From positions 124,001-188,000 of the forward strand of contig NZ_FNCJ01000005.1 in NCBI RefSeq assembly GCF_900100735.1: a stretch of 64,000 bases of DNA, read 5' to 3'. This DNA comes from Paraburkholderia phenazinium. Lineage in GTDB: Bacteria; Pseudomonadota; Gammaproteobacteria; Burkholderiales; Burkholderiaceae. Within the stretch, counting starts at the first letter, position 1. Each line of letters starts with the position of its first letter. Made by a program: the position numbers and the translations under genes. The notes under the pieces are model-generated. The model was not told where the DNA came from. It saw nothing but the letters and a program-made list of their open reading frames with translations, and ran no database searches. Of the stretch, positions 8,163-16,672 are shown in pieces.

Positions 8163-9281
8163 TCAAACAACGGGCGGTGCCTCGCGCAGATCCACCCCCA
8201 CTCGAATACAAGCCACCCGCCGATCGCCCGTCCCGCGCGATACCGACTGCGGTACCTGTTCCGCACAAGCGGCAATCGCTTCCGGACAGCGGGTGCGAAA
8301 CGCACAGCCCGAAGGCAGATTCAGCGGCGAGGGCATCTCCCCAGTCAGCACCGCATGCTTGCGCGTGCGCTCCGTGGCCGGATCCGGCCGCGGCACCGAG
8401 GACAGCAAAGCCCGCGTATAAGGATGCTGCGGCGACCCATACACCTCCTGCCGCGTGCCCAACTCCATCACGCGTCCGAGATACATCACCAGCACGCGCT
8501 GGCTAATCGTCTTCACCACCGCCAGATCATGCGCAACAAACAACAGCGAAAGCGACAACTCCCGCTGCAGATCGCGCAACAGGTTAACAATCTGCGCCTG
8601 AATCGAAACATCCAGCGCGGACACCGGCTCATCGCAAATCACCAGTTGCGGCTCGCCGACCAACGCCCGCGCAATCCCGATCCGCTGACACTGCCCGCCA
8701 GAAAACTCATGCGCATACCGCGACAGATGATGCGCCCCGAGCCCCACGCGTTCGAGCATCGTCACCACTCGCGCATGCGTCTCGTCACGCCCGAGTCCCG
8801 GCCGTTGCACCTTCAGCGGCTCGGTGACGATCTGCTCGATCGTCATGCGCGGGTCCAGCGACGCGAGCGGGTCCTGAAACACCATCTGCACGTCCTTGCG
8901 CAGCCGCTCCATCGCGGCCGCAGGGCGCCGTCCATCGCTAACCGTTTCGGTATCGCGCCAACGGACGCTGCCTTCCGTCACGGGCGTCAAACCAATAATC
9001 GCCCTGGCTAACGTCGACTTGCCGCACCCCGACTCGCCAACGAGCCCCACAGTCTCACCGCGGCGAATGTCGAACGACACGCCTTCGACCGCGCGCAGCG
9101 TCGCCTTGGGCGACCATGGATAGCCGCCGCGCGGCACGCGGAAATGCACCTTGAGATCGCGCACCGTCAACACCGGCTCGCCAATCGGCGCAGCCTGCGC
9201 GCCGCCTTCTACGCCACCAAGCGGTGAGCTCGTCATCGCATCATTCCTATGCGCTGTCTTGCGCGTTGCCGTATCACTCAC
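8163..9281 (-). CDS. oppF: Oligopeptide ABC transporter ATPase, OppF/DppF-like
   Basis: Second ATPase of the oligopeptide importer. 372 residues: Walker A GESGCGKST, Q-loop QMVFQDPLASLDPRM, signature FSGGQCQRIGIARAL, Walker B LVICDEPVSALD, switch His AHDLAVV. The family C-terminal oligopeptide domain has the Cys motif GCAFRTRCPEA...C used for a 4Fe-4S cluster in related transporters. The first 45 or so residues are low-complexity. Its ATG overlaps the oppD stop by 4 bases. It is last in the minus-strand oppA-B-C-D-F operon. Confidence 0.93.
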   Translation of the reverse strand: MSDTATRKTAHRNDAMTSSPLGGVEGGAQAAPIGEPVLTVRDLKVHFRVPRGGYPWSPKATLRAVEGVSFDIRRGETVGLVGESGCGKSTLARAIIGLTPVTEGSVRWRDTETVSDGRRPAAAMERLRKDVQMVFQDPLASLDPRMTIEQIVTEPLKVQRPGLGRDETHARVVTMLERVGLGAHHLSRYAHEFSGGQCQRIGIARALVGEPQLVICDEPVSALDVSIQAQIVNLLRDLQRELSLSLLFVAHDLAVVKTISQRVLVMYLGRVMELGTRQEVYGSPQHPYTRALLSSVPRPDPATERTRKHAVLTGEMPSPLNLPSGCAFRTRCPEAIAACAEQVPQSVSRGTGDRRVACIRVGVDLREAPPVV

Positions 9282-10282
9282 CGCACCACCTCCTCAATCT
9301 CCGCGACCGGCCTCAAACAAGCGCGCCAGCCGTCCGTCACACCTGTGATCGGTTCCAGCTCAGGCCGCGTGCCATGACAGCGTTCCCGCGCCAGCGCGCA
9401 GCGCGGCGCGAACGCACAGCCTGTGATCGCCTCGCCCGGCGCCGGCGGGTTGCCCGCAATCGTGCGCAGCGGCGCGTCGATGTCATGCATCCCATCGTCG
9501 TCGAGCCGCGGCAACGCATCGAGCAGCCCACGCGTATAAGGATGAGTCGGGTGCTCGAAGAGCGCCTGCGCACTCGCGCGCTCCACGGTGCGGCCCGCAT
9601 ACATCACCATCACGTCGTCGGCGAGTCCTGCCACTACGCCCATGTCATGCGTGATCAGGATGATCGCTGTACCGAGATCGCGATTCAGCTCGCGCAGCAA
9701 TTCGATAATCTGGGCCTGCACCGTCACGTCGAGCGCGGTAGTCGGTTCGTCGGCAATCAGAATTTCGGGTTCGGTCAAGAGCGCCGTGGCAATCGTCACC
9801 CGTTGGCGCATGCCGCCGGAGAACTCATGCGGATAGCGATCGATGCGTCGCGCCGCGTCCGGAATCCACACGCGCTGCAGCGCTTCGATGGCTTGGCGGC
9901 GTGCGTCGCGCCGCGACACGCCGCGATGCATCTGCAGCGCCTCGGTCATCTGCCGCTCCACCGTCAGAAACGGATTGAGCGAGGTCATCGGGTCCTGAAA
10001 CACCATGCCGATGCGATCGCCGCGAATCTGGTTCAGTTCGCGCTGGCTCAGCGTCAACAGGTTGCGTCCCGCGTAGAGCGCTTCGCCGGAGGTCTGGCCG
10101 TTGCCCGGCAGCAGTCCGAGCAGCGCCATCACCGTCTGGCTTTTACCCGAGCCGGATTCGCCGACAATCCCCAACGTCTTGCCTTTTTCGAGCGTGAACG
10201 ACACGCGTTGCACGGCATCCACGGGCGAGGCGTCGCGCCGTGTGAAGCGCACCCCCAGGTCTTTTACTTCGAGCAACGCCAT
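9278..10282 (-). CDS. oppD: Oligopeptide ABC transporter ATPase, OppD/DppD-like
   Basis: First ATPase subunit, 334 residues, starting MALLEVKDLGVRFTRRD. Visible motifs are Walker A GESGSGKSQ, Q-loop GMVFQDPMTSLNPFL, signature FSGGMRQRVTIATAL, Walker B ILIADEPTTALD and switch His THDMGVV. The C-terminal GCAFAPRCALARERC motif is typical of the OppD/DppD group. It starts 1 base after the oppC stop and overlaps oppF by 4, so translation is likely coupled along the operon. Confidence 0.94.
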   Translation of the reverse strand: MALLEVKDLGVRFTRRDASPVDAVQRVSFTLEKGKTLGIVGESGSGKSQTVMALLGLLPGNGQTSGEALYAGRNLLTLSQRELNQIRGDRIGMVFQDPMTSLNPFLTVERQMTEALQMHRGVSRRDARRQAIEALQRVWIPDAARRIDRYPHEFSGGMRQRVTIATALLTEPEILIADEPTTALDVTVQAQIIELLRELNRDLGTAIILITHDMGVVAGLADDVMVMYAGRTVERASAQALFEHPTHPYTRGLLDALPRLDDDGMHDIDAPLRTIAGNPPAPGEAITGCAFAPRCALARERCHGTRPELEPITGVTDGWRACLRPVAEIEEVVR

Positions 10283-10283
10283 C

Positions 10284-11186
10284 TCACCGCTCCTTGGTAT
10301 CGAGCGCGTCGCGCAGCCCGTCGCCTACAAAGTTCACGCAGTACAGCGTGACGCATAGCATCACCGCCGGGCACAACAGCAGCCACGGCATCGATTCCAG
10401 TTTTTGCGCGCCGTCGTTGATCAGCACACCCCAGCTCGTCATCGGCTCCTGCACGCCCAGGCCGAGAAACGACAGCACGGATTCGGTCAGCACGATGCCC
10501 GGCACGGTGACCGTCGCGTACACCACCACCACGCCGAGCAGGTTCGGCACGATATGCCGCAGGATGATCCCTGGCGTTTTCACGCCGGTAGCGCGCGCCG
10601 CATCGATGAACTCGCGGGTCCGCAGCGACAGCGTCTGGCCGCGCACCACCCGCGCCATGTCGAGCCACGAGAACGCGCTGATCGTCAGCACCACCAGGTA
10701 GAAGGCGCGGCCGAGCAGCGTCATCATCAGGATGGCGATCAGCATGTAGGGAATCGCATACATCATGTCGACGATTCGCATCATCACCGCGTCGGTGCGT
10801 CCGCCGATATAGCCGGCCGTGGCGCCCCAGGCGACGCCGATCAGGCCGGACACCAGCGTGCCGAGCAGCCCGACCTCGAGCGACACGCGTCCGCCGGCTA
10901 GCGTGCGCACCAGCAGGTCGCGGCCCAGCTCGTCGGTGCCGAACCAGTGCTGGCCCTGCAGCGTGGGCGCCATGCTGATCGCGCCCCAGTCGTTGGCGGC
11001 GGGGTCGTTGGAGAGGAGCAGCGGGCCCGCAAAACAGGCAATGATGATGAGCCCGAGAATCACCAGGCTCGCGAGCGCGGCGCGGTTGCGCAGAAACTGT
11101 CTGAAGGCAAGCTCGAGCGGACTGCGCGAGCGCCGCGGGGCGTTGGCGCTAGCCGTGGTCGCAGCGGCGGAAGGGGAGGTGTTCAT
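10284..11186 (-). CDS. oppC: Oligopeptide ABC transporter permease, OppC-like
   Basis: Inner-membrane permease of 300 residues. The cytoplasmic N-terminal tail is low-complexity. The OppC_N region follows (RSPLELAFRQFLRNRAALASLVIL), then six helices. The sequence WFGTDELGRDLLVRTLAGGRVSLEVGL is diagnostic for OppC/DppC. The EAA coupling loop reads DAARATGVKTPGIILRHIVPN. It lies between oppB and oppD with a 63-base gap from oppB. Confidence 0.94.
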   Translation of the reverse strand: MNTSPSAAATTASANAPRRSRSPLELAFRQFLRNRAALASLVILGLIIIACFAGPLLLSNDPAANDWGAISMAPTLQGQHWFGTDELGRDLLVRTLAGGRVSLEVGLLGTLVSGLIGVAWGATAGYIGGRTDAVMMRIVDMMYAIPYMLIAILMMTLLGRAFYLVVLTISAFSWLDMARVVRGQTLSLRTREFIDAARATGVKTPGIILRHIVPNLLGVVVVYATVTVPGIVLTESVLSFLGLGVQEPMTSWGVLINDGAQKLESMPWLLLCPAVMLCVTLYCVNFVGDGLRDALDTKER

Positions 11187-11249
11187 GGCGTCTCTAGCAA
11201 AGTTCGATGATCGAAGCGGGTTCCGTAACTGGGTTCCATAAGCGGGAGC

Positions 11250-12188
11250 TCAGTAACGGATGCGCGGGTCGAGCCACGCGTACGCCAGATCGACAAGCAG
11301 GTTGAACACGACGGCCGCCACGGTGGTGAGCACCACGAGCCCGAGCACCAGTGTGTAGTCGCGGTTGATGGCGCCGTCCACCACCAGTTGCCCGAGACCC
11401 GGCAGCGCGAACACCGATTCGGTCACCACGGCGGCGGTAATCGACGAAATGCAGATCGAGCCGAGCAGCGACACCACCGGCATCAACGCGGGTTTGAGCG
11501 CGTGGCGCAGAACAATCACATGACCGGGCAGGCCCTTGGCGCGCGCCGTGCGGATGAAGTTGCCCGACAGCACTTCGATCATGCTGCCGCGCATCACCCG
11601 TGCAATCGACGAGACGTTGATGATCACCAGCAACGCCATCGGCAGCACGCGGTAGTGCCAGCCGCCGTCGCCCCAGCCGCCTGCCGGCAGCCAGCCATGC
11701 CCGTCTGAACGCTTGAGCAGGATCGCAAACACCCACACCAGAACCGGCCCCAGCACGAACGGCGGAATCACATTGCCGACGTTGCCGAGCAGCATCACGA
11801 TGCGATCGGTAATGCCGTCGCGGCGCACTGCGGCGGCCGTACCGAGCAGCACGCCGATCACCAGCGCGATCGGCACCGAGAGACCGCCCACGCCAAGACT
11901 GACCGGCAGCGCCTTGCTGACCAGATCGTTGACGGACCAGTCGACATAGCGGACCGACGGCCCGAGGTCGCCATGCAGCAGTGCGTTCAGATACAGCAGG
12001 TACTGCTTCCAGAGCGGCTGGTCGAGATGATATTTCGCATTGAGGTTCGCGAGGGTGGCCGCGGACAGGTGCTTTTCAGTGTCGAACGGACCGCCTGGCG
12101 TCGCGTGCAACATCAGATAGCACACCGTAATCACGGCAAGAACGGTCGGGATGACCCATAAGGTGCGGCGCAGCGCATAGGCGAGCAT
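11250..12188 (-). CDS. oppB: Oligopeptide ABC transporter permease, OppB-like
   Basis: Inner-membrane permease of 312 residues beginning MLAYALRRTLWVIPTVLAVI. The periplasmic loop holds YHLDQPLWKQYLLYLNALLHGDLGPS, a hallmark of OppB/DppB. The EAA loop reads RTARAKGLPGHVIVLRHALKPAL. It ends AYAWLDPRIRY, also typical. It follows oppA by 44 bases. The pairing with OppC and two ATPases gives a complete heteromeric importer. Confidence 0.94.
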   Translation of the reverse strand: MLAYALRRTLWVIPTVLAVITVCYLMLHATPGGPFDTEKHLSAATLANLNAKYHLDQPLWKQYLLYLNALLHGDLGPSVRYVDWSVNDLVSKALPVSLGVGGLSVPIALVIGVLLGTAAAVRRDGITDRIVMLLGNVGNVIPPFVLGPVLVWVFAILLKRSDGHGWLPAGGWGDGGWHYRVLPMALLVIINVSSIARVMRGSMIEVLSGNFIRTARAKGLPGHVIVLRHALKPALMPVVSLLGSICISSITAAVVTESVFALPGLGQLVVDGAINRDYTLVLGLVVLTTVAAVVFNLLVDLAYAWLDPRIRY

Positions 12189-12232
12189 GGCGGATTCCGT
12201 TACTTCAACATTCAGCGGTCAGTGATCGGGGC

Positions 12233-13849
12233 TTAGTGCGCCAGCAGGTACATGTCCTGCGAGGCACGCTGGTCGACATAGTTGGTCGGCAGGTAGCCGC
12301 CCACGTATGGCTTCACGAGCCGGTCTGCCGAGTACTGGAACAGCGGGACCAGCGGCGTTTCGCTCATGGCCAGATTGTGCGCCTGGGTGAGCAAGGCAGT
12401 GCGCTTCTGGTCGTCGAGTTGCGCGTTGGCCTGATCGACCAGTGCATCGACCTTCGGATCGCAGAACTGCTGGTCGTTCTGCATGCTGCCGCAGCGCAAC
12501 TGGTCAAAGTACGACATCGCGTCGTTATAGTCGACGAACCAGCCATCGCGCGAGGCCTGCACCTTGCCCGCATGGCGCTCGCTCAGCAGCACCTTGTACT
12601 CGACGTTCTCCAGCTTCGCGTTCACCCCCAGCTTGGTGCGCCATTCCGAGGTCGAGAACAGCGCCACCTTCTTGTGCAGATCGTTGGTGTTGTACGTGAG
12701 CGTGAAGGCGAGCGGTTTCGCATCCGAATAACCGGCTGCCTTCAGCAGACCGCGTGCGTAGTCGACGCGCTTGGGCATCGGCCAGCTCGCCCAGTCGGGG
12801 GTGTAGACGGCGGCGCCTTTGGTGCCTTTGGAGATCAGGCCGTACATCGGCAACTCGCCTGCCTGGGTGAGCTTCGAGGTGAGCAGGTCGCGGTCGATCA
12901 CCATGGAGAGCGCGAGGCGCACGCGCGGGTCGTGGAACGCGGGGTCGCTGTTGTTCAGGCTATAGAAGTAGGTGGCAAGTTGCACGCCGGTCTGGAGTTC
13001 CTTGCCGAACTGCTTGCTGACCTGGGCGTAGATGCCAGACGGGATCGAATACGTGTAGTCGATCTGGCCGGACTGGTACATGCGCATCGCCGTCTCGTCG
13101 CTTTCAACAGGTACGTAGGTGACCTTCGCGATCACTACCTGCGGCGCGTTCCAGTATTTCGCGTTCTTGACCATCACGATGCGGTTGTTCGGTTCCCAGT
13201 CGGTCAGCGTGTACGGGCCATTGCTGACCATGTTGCCCGGCCGCGTCCAGCTGTCGCCAAACTTGGCCACCACGGCTTTGTTCACCGGCGCCATGGTCGG
13301 CATGGCCGTCAGTTCGGGGAAGAATGCGGCGGGCACTTCGGTCTTCACTTCGAGCGTGTACGGATCGACCGCCCGTGCGCCGAGCGACGTGAGCGGCGCC
13401 TTGCCGGCGATGATCGCTTTCGCGTTCTTCACGAATTCCACCAGGATCGTGTATTTCGAACCGGTCTTCGGATCGAGCACGCGCTGCCACGAATAGACGA
13501 AATCGGCAGCCGTGACAGGCTCGCCATTGCTCCACTTCGCGTCATGACGCAGCTTGAACACCCAGGTGTCGGGCGCCGTGCGCGTCCACGACTCCGCCAC
13601 GCCCGGCACGATCGCGCCGGAGGCGCCGACCCGGGTGAGTCCCTCGAACAGATCGAGGCCGATGGTGTTGCCGGTCCACGATTCGATATGCGCCGGGTCG
13701 AGCGATTCGACTTCGGTCGGCACCTGTCGGGTCAATTCCTGCTTGGCGGCGAGCGAGGTGCCCGGTGGCACCGTGACCGCCGACGCTGCGCCGGCAAAGG
13801 TGAATGTGATCGCTGAGAGCACCGCGGTAAGGGATTGCGACAGTTTCAT
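12233..13849 (-). CDS. oppA: Periplasmic oligopeptide-binding protein, OppA/MppA-like
   Basis: Substrate-binding subunit of the oligopeptide (or murein tripeptide) importer and first gene of the operon. From ATG 13849 it is 538 residues with a Sec signal peptide (MKLSQSLTAVLSAITFTFAGAASA). The SBP family 5 signatures PTEVESLDPAHIESW, LFEGLTRVGASGAIVPGVAESW and DPRVRLALSMVIDRDLL follow. ATG 13849 gives a clean signal peptide; an upstream in-frame start at 13900 would not. Length and pattern are normal for OppA/MppA. The upstream region (13850-14635) is the likely promoter site. Confidence 0.94.
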   Translation of the reverse strand: MKLSQSLTAVLSAITFTFAGAASAVTVPPGTSLAAKQELTRQVPTEVESLDPAHIESWTGNTIGLDLFEGLTRVGASGAIVPGVAESWTRTAPDTWVFKLRHDAKWSNGEPVTAADFVYSWQRVLDPKTGSKYTILVEFVKNAKAIIAGKAPLTSLGARAVDPYTLEVKTEVPAAFFPELTAMPTMAPVNKAVVAKFGDSWTRPGNMVSNGPYTLTDWEPNNRIVMVKNAKYWNAPQVVIAKVTYVPVESDETAMRMYQSGQIDYTYSIPSGIYAQVSKQFGKELQTGVQLATYFYSLNNSDPAFHDPRVRLALSMVIDRDLLTSKLTQAGELPMYGLISKGTKGAAVYTPDWASWPMPKRVDYARGLLKAAGYSDAKPLAFTLTYNTNDLHKKVALFSTSEWRTKLGVNAKLENVEYKVLLSERHAGKVQASRDGWFVDYNDAMSYFDQLRCGSMQNDQQFCDPKVDALVDQANAQLDDQKRTALLTQAHNLAMSETPLVPLFQYSADRLVKPYVGGYLPTNYVDQRASQDMYLLAH

Positions 13850-14501
13850 GGCCTGTTTCGGAAGAAGAGGTTCAAGAGAAAACCGCGCCCCGCGGAACAA
13901 CGCGGCCGGCGGCGGAGAGAAAAGTACGACGTCGCAGCACGACGCAGCTCACCTGAGATCAGGCGGCAACGCGTCGCGGCCTGCGAGCAGGTGTGGACGT
14001 CGGGTGAGGAATGGGATGTCTGGAGAAAGATGGCGCCGCGCAAAGTCTGACGCGAAGCGATTGGGGGATGCGGCGTGCTGCATACGTTTCACTTACGATC
14101 CTTCCTGTCGTTGAAGCCACAACCATGGACGACCTGCGTATCGGCGCACGAGCCGTGCGCCCAGCAGTCATGCGCGTTGTCCGGCAAGTGTTTTGCCGTT
14201 GACGCGCAACATTCGTTATCGAAAGTCCCATCAGCATGCAACACCGATTGTGTCGGCAGCGCGCTGGTTTGAGGCGACGGCACCCTAAGCAGAAGGCATG
14301 CCTAAAGCATTGCTCGATCCCCGCCCATCGGTCTGCTGCCTCACTGACATCAAGGCAACTGACTGATTGGATTGCAAAAAGTCAGCCGTGTTTAGGTATC
14401 CGTAGCTACCTTCACGGTCGACAGGGTATCGCGCTTATAACACGCCGAAAGAAAGCGCGATTTTGCAAACGCCGAAACTAGACTAAACCCTCTAGCGCAT
14501 C

Positions 14502-14522
14502 CTGGTGCATGGCGTGCACCAG
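14502..14522. promoter_or_regulatory. Perfect 8-bp inverted repeat
   Basis: CTGGTGCA-TGGCG-TGCACCAG, with no T-run after it. It could be an operator half-site pair or an RNA hairpin. It lies between the oppA leader and the Lrp gene. Confidence 0.35.
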
Positions 14523-14585
14523 TTCGAATCAGCGTTTTACCCTGCCGCAACGGTCGGCTTTTGATGCACGGGAGTCGGGACATGC

Positions 14586-14604
14586 GTGCAGCATTTTGCT
14601 GCAC
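14586..14604. terminator. Perfect hairpin downstream of the Lrp-type gene
   Basis: GTGCAGCA-TTT-TGCTGCAC, 32 bases after the stop of the minus-strand Lrp gene. The stem suits a terminator, but no clear T-run follows in either direction, so its role as a terminator is uncertain. Confidence 0.35.
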
Positions 14605-14635
14605 CCGCGTCATCCCAACACCCCGGGAAAACCCC

Positions 14636-15094
14636 TCAGGGCTCGACCGACACCGAGCGTTTCAGACACCGCAGCGCAAAGATCGAGCGGCTGTTCTGAA
14701 AGCCGGGCAAGCGGTAAAGCTTGCGCCGCAGGAACGACTCGTACCCTTCGGTTCCGGCCACCGCAACCTTGATCAGATAGTCGTACTCGCCGGAGACGAG
14801 GAAGGCTTCGACCACTTCCGGCAGATCCGCGAGCGCTTCGCCGAAGCGCTCCAGCGTGCGTTCGTCGTGCTTGTCGAGCGTCACTTCGATGATGACGGTG
14901 TCGGGCAGCCCCAGCGCCTTCTGGTTGAGCAGCGCCGCATAGCCTTCGATCACGCCTGCTTCCTCCAGCGCGCGCACCCGGTTCCAGCACGGCGTGGCCG
15001 ACAGGCCGACGCGCTCGGCCAGTTTGGCGTTGGACAGGCGTCCATCGCTGCGCAGTTCGCGCAGGATCCGCTGGTCGATCGCGTCGAGCTTCAT
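14636..15094 (-). CDS. Lrp/AsnC-family transcription regulator
   Basis: 152-residue feast/famine regulator. The N-terminal winged helix (MKLDAIDQRILRELRSDGRL, then SNAKLAERVGLSATPCWNRVRALEEAGVI) is textbook Lrp. The C-terminal RAM effector-binding domain follows (about 65-145, with VSGEYDYLIKVAVAG). Start ATG 15094 is fixed by GGAGG 6 bases upstream. It is divergently transcribed from the leucine-dehydrogenase-type gene at 15384 and most likely controls it in response to an amino acid. Confidence 0.92.
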   Translation of the reverse strand: MKLDAIDQRILRELRSDGRLSNAKLAERVGLSATPCWNRVRALEEAGVIEGYAALLNQKALGLPDTVIIEVTLDKHDERTLERFGEALADLPEVVEAFLVSGEYDYLIKVAVAGTEGYESFLRRKLYRLPGFQNSRSIFALRCLKRSVSVEP

Positions 15095-15383
15095 GTCGTC
15101 CTCCAGGAGGCTCCCAGCACGTTGCGAGCGGGGAGACGATTCATCTTTATAAATGGTAAATGGCAGCCAAAGCTTCTGCAGTGGCTCGCATGATGCCAGA
15201 TAAACAGAAGAAATCCCCAGATTTGGCCGCATACACTCTTGCCGTCGAGGCGCGTTCGAACCACAGAGTCTTGCGCCTCGCCCGACCTCCGCATGCTGCC
15301 GCGATCCGGTCTGCATGCGGCCAGGCGCGAAGCCATCGCTTCGCGCGGATGACGAACTCTCCGCCCACAAGGAAGGAATACTG

Positions 15384-16457
15384 ATGGACCGACTGACGAC
15401 CACTGCCGCCGGCACGCTCTTTGGACTGCACGGCGAACCCGCGCACGAACGCATCGTCCTCGCCACGGATGCCGCCTCCGGCCTGCAAGCCATCGTTGCC
15501 GTCTACAGCACGGCGCGCGGCCCCGCATTCGGCGGCTGCCGTTTCTGGCAATACGCATCGGACCATGAGGCTTACAACGACGCGCTGCGTCTGTCGCAAG
15601 GCATGGCGTTCAAGAACGCGCTCGCCGATCTGCCGTTCGGCGGCGGCAAGGCCGTGATCCTGCGCCGCCCGGAGGTGCTCGACCGCAGCGCGCTGTTCAA
15701 GGCGTTCGGCCGGCTGGTGCAATCGCTGGCGGGCATCTACATCACGGCCGAGGACGTTGGCACGACCGCCGACGACATGCGCGCCGTGCAAAGCGAGACC
15801 GGCTATGTGAGCGGCATTCCGCGCGCCAACGACGTGTACGGCGGCAACCCGTCGCCGCGTACCGCCTACGGCGTGTTCGTCGGCCTGCTGGCGGCCGTGG
15901 AAGCCGCGCTTGGGCGCAAGTCGCTCGACGGCGTCTCGGTGGCGGTGCAGGGTCTCGGCTCGGTAGGCTGGGACCTGTGCGAGCGTCTGCATCAGGCGGG
16001 TGCGCAACTGATCGTGTCGGACATCGACGCCGCCAAAACGGCGCGTGCCCAGCAGCTCTTCAATGCGCGCGTGGTCGGCACAACGGAGATCACCGGCGTC
16101 GAAGCGGACGTCTTCGCGCCTTGTGCGCTGGGCGGCTCGATCACCGAAGCGGTCGCGGCGCAGTGCCGTTTCAAGGTGGTGGCGGGCGGCGCAAACAACC
16201 AGCTGATTTCGCTGGCCGAAGGCGACGTGCTGCATCAGCGCGGCATTTTCTACGCACCCGACTTCCTCGTGAACGCAGGCGGCATCATTAGTTGCGTGCG
16301 GGAATATCAGGGTTCGGGCGAAGAGCTGGCGGTGCTCGCCGAAGTCGCGCAAATCGGTCCGCGCGTCTTCGAACTGGCCGAGCGCGTTCGTGCAACCGGC
16401 ATCGCTCCGGCGCGCGCCGCGGTGGCGTGGGCTCGCGAAAAGATGGTAGCTGGCTGA
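15384..16457 (+). CDS. Glu/Leu/Phe/Val dehydrogenase (leucine dehydrogenase type)
   Basis: NAD-dependent oxidative deaminase of a branched-chain or aromatic amino acid. 357 residues from ATG 15384, which has AAGGAA about 6 bases upstream. The catalytic region is FGGCRFWQY...GMAFKNALADLPFGGGKAV, with lysines near 77 and 89 matching the substrate-binding and catalytic Lys of leucine dehydrogenase. The Rossmann motif is GLGSVGWDL near 190, and GGANNQL...DFLVNAGG is diagnostic of this family. The length is close to the 360-residue leucine/phenylalanine dehydrogenases rather than glutamate dehydrogenase. The divergent Lrp gene supports a role in amino-acid catabolism. Confidence 0.9.
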   Translation: MDRLTTTAAGTLFGLHGEPAHERIVLATDAASGLQAIVAVYSTARGPAFGGCRFWQYASDHEAYNDALRLSQGMAFKNALADLPFGGGKAVILRRPEVLDRSALFKAFGRLVQSLAGIYITAEDVGTTADDMRAVQSETGYVSGIPRANDVYGGNPSPRTAYGVFVGLLAAVEAALGRKSLDGVSVAVQGLGSVGWDLCERLHQAGAQLIVSDIDAAKTARAQQLFNARVVGTTEITGVEADVFAPCALGGSITEAVAAQCRFKVVAGGANNQLISLAEGDVLHQRGIFYAPDFLVNAGGIISCVREYQGSGEELAVLAEVAQIGPRVFELAERVRATGIAPARAAVAWAREKMVAG

Positions 16458-16520
16458 CCCAGGCGAGCAGGCAACGAGTAATCAGGCGAGGCGGTAATGC
16501 AATTTGTCTGACCAGTACCA

Positions 16521-16547
16521 TAAAGTTTTCGGCCAGATAGCCGTAGA
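16521..16547 (+). promoter_or_regulatory. Sigma-28 (FliA) flagellar-class promoter
   Basis: TAAAGTTT (16521-16528), an 11-base spacer, then GCCGTAGA (16540-16547). The enterobacterial FliA consensus is TAAAGTTT-N11-GCCGATAA, so the -35 is perfect and the -10 matches 6 of 8. It lies about 125 bases before the chemoreceptor gene, as expected for a late flagellar/chemotaxis gene. Confidence 0.8.
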
Positions 16548-16595
16548 CCATTCCATGTGGCGTTCGCTTAATTTTTAAACAAGTTGCGAACCTGG

Positions 16596-16662
16596 CCAGT
16601 GGGCTTGGGCGCAGCACGCCTGCCGGAGGTCTTCCTCGATCCCCGGCGGGTAAGCCCATTGG
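16596..16662 (+). promoter_or_regulatory. Extended stem-loop in the chemoreceptor 5' leader, reaching the ribosome site
   Basis: Outer arms CCAGTGGGCTT (16596-16606) and AAGCCCATTGG (16652-16662) pair over 11 positions with one G-U. Inside, CCTGCCGG pairs with CCGGCGGG, and a GAGG-TCTT-CCTC hairpin caps it. The last two bases of the 3' arm are part of the GGAG ribosome site before ATG 16673, so folding could limit translation. It also lies fully inside the transcript predicted from the sigma-28 promoter. Confidence 0.5.
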
Positions 16663-16672
16663 AGACCTGCCC

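Larger units (their letters stand above)
13850..14635. other. Long non-coding gap upstream of oppA
   Basis: About 790 bases between the oppA start and the end of the Lrp-type gene. No frame gives a plausible protein. It contains several dyads: AGGCATGCCT near 14298, an 8-bp stem at 14502-14522 and another at 14586-14604. It must hold the opp promoter. Such a long leader is a reasonable place to look for small-RNA or nutrient regulation, but nothing is identifiable by eye. Confidence 0.5.

Noticed and set aside
12236..13816. 526-codon open frame on the plus strand
   Set aside because: Antisense to the well-supported oppA gene; sequence is low-information and Arg/His-rich.
13959..14237. Possible small gene upstream of oppA
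   Set aside because: Arg/Thr/Ser-rich translation without conserved pattern, no ribosome site; treated as non-coding.
14502..14535. tRNA-like TTCGAATC loop after an 8-bp hairpin
   Set aside because: No acceptor stem, anticodon arm or CCA context can be built around it.
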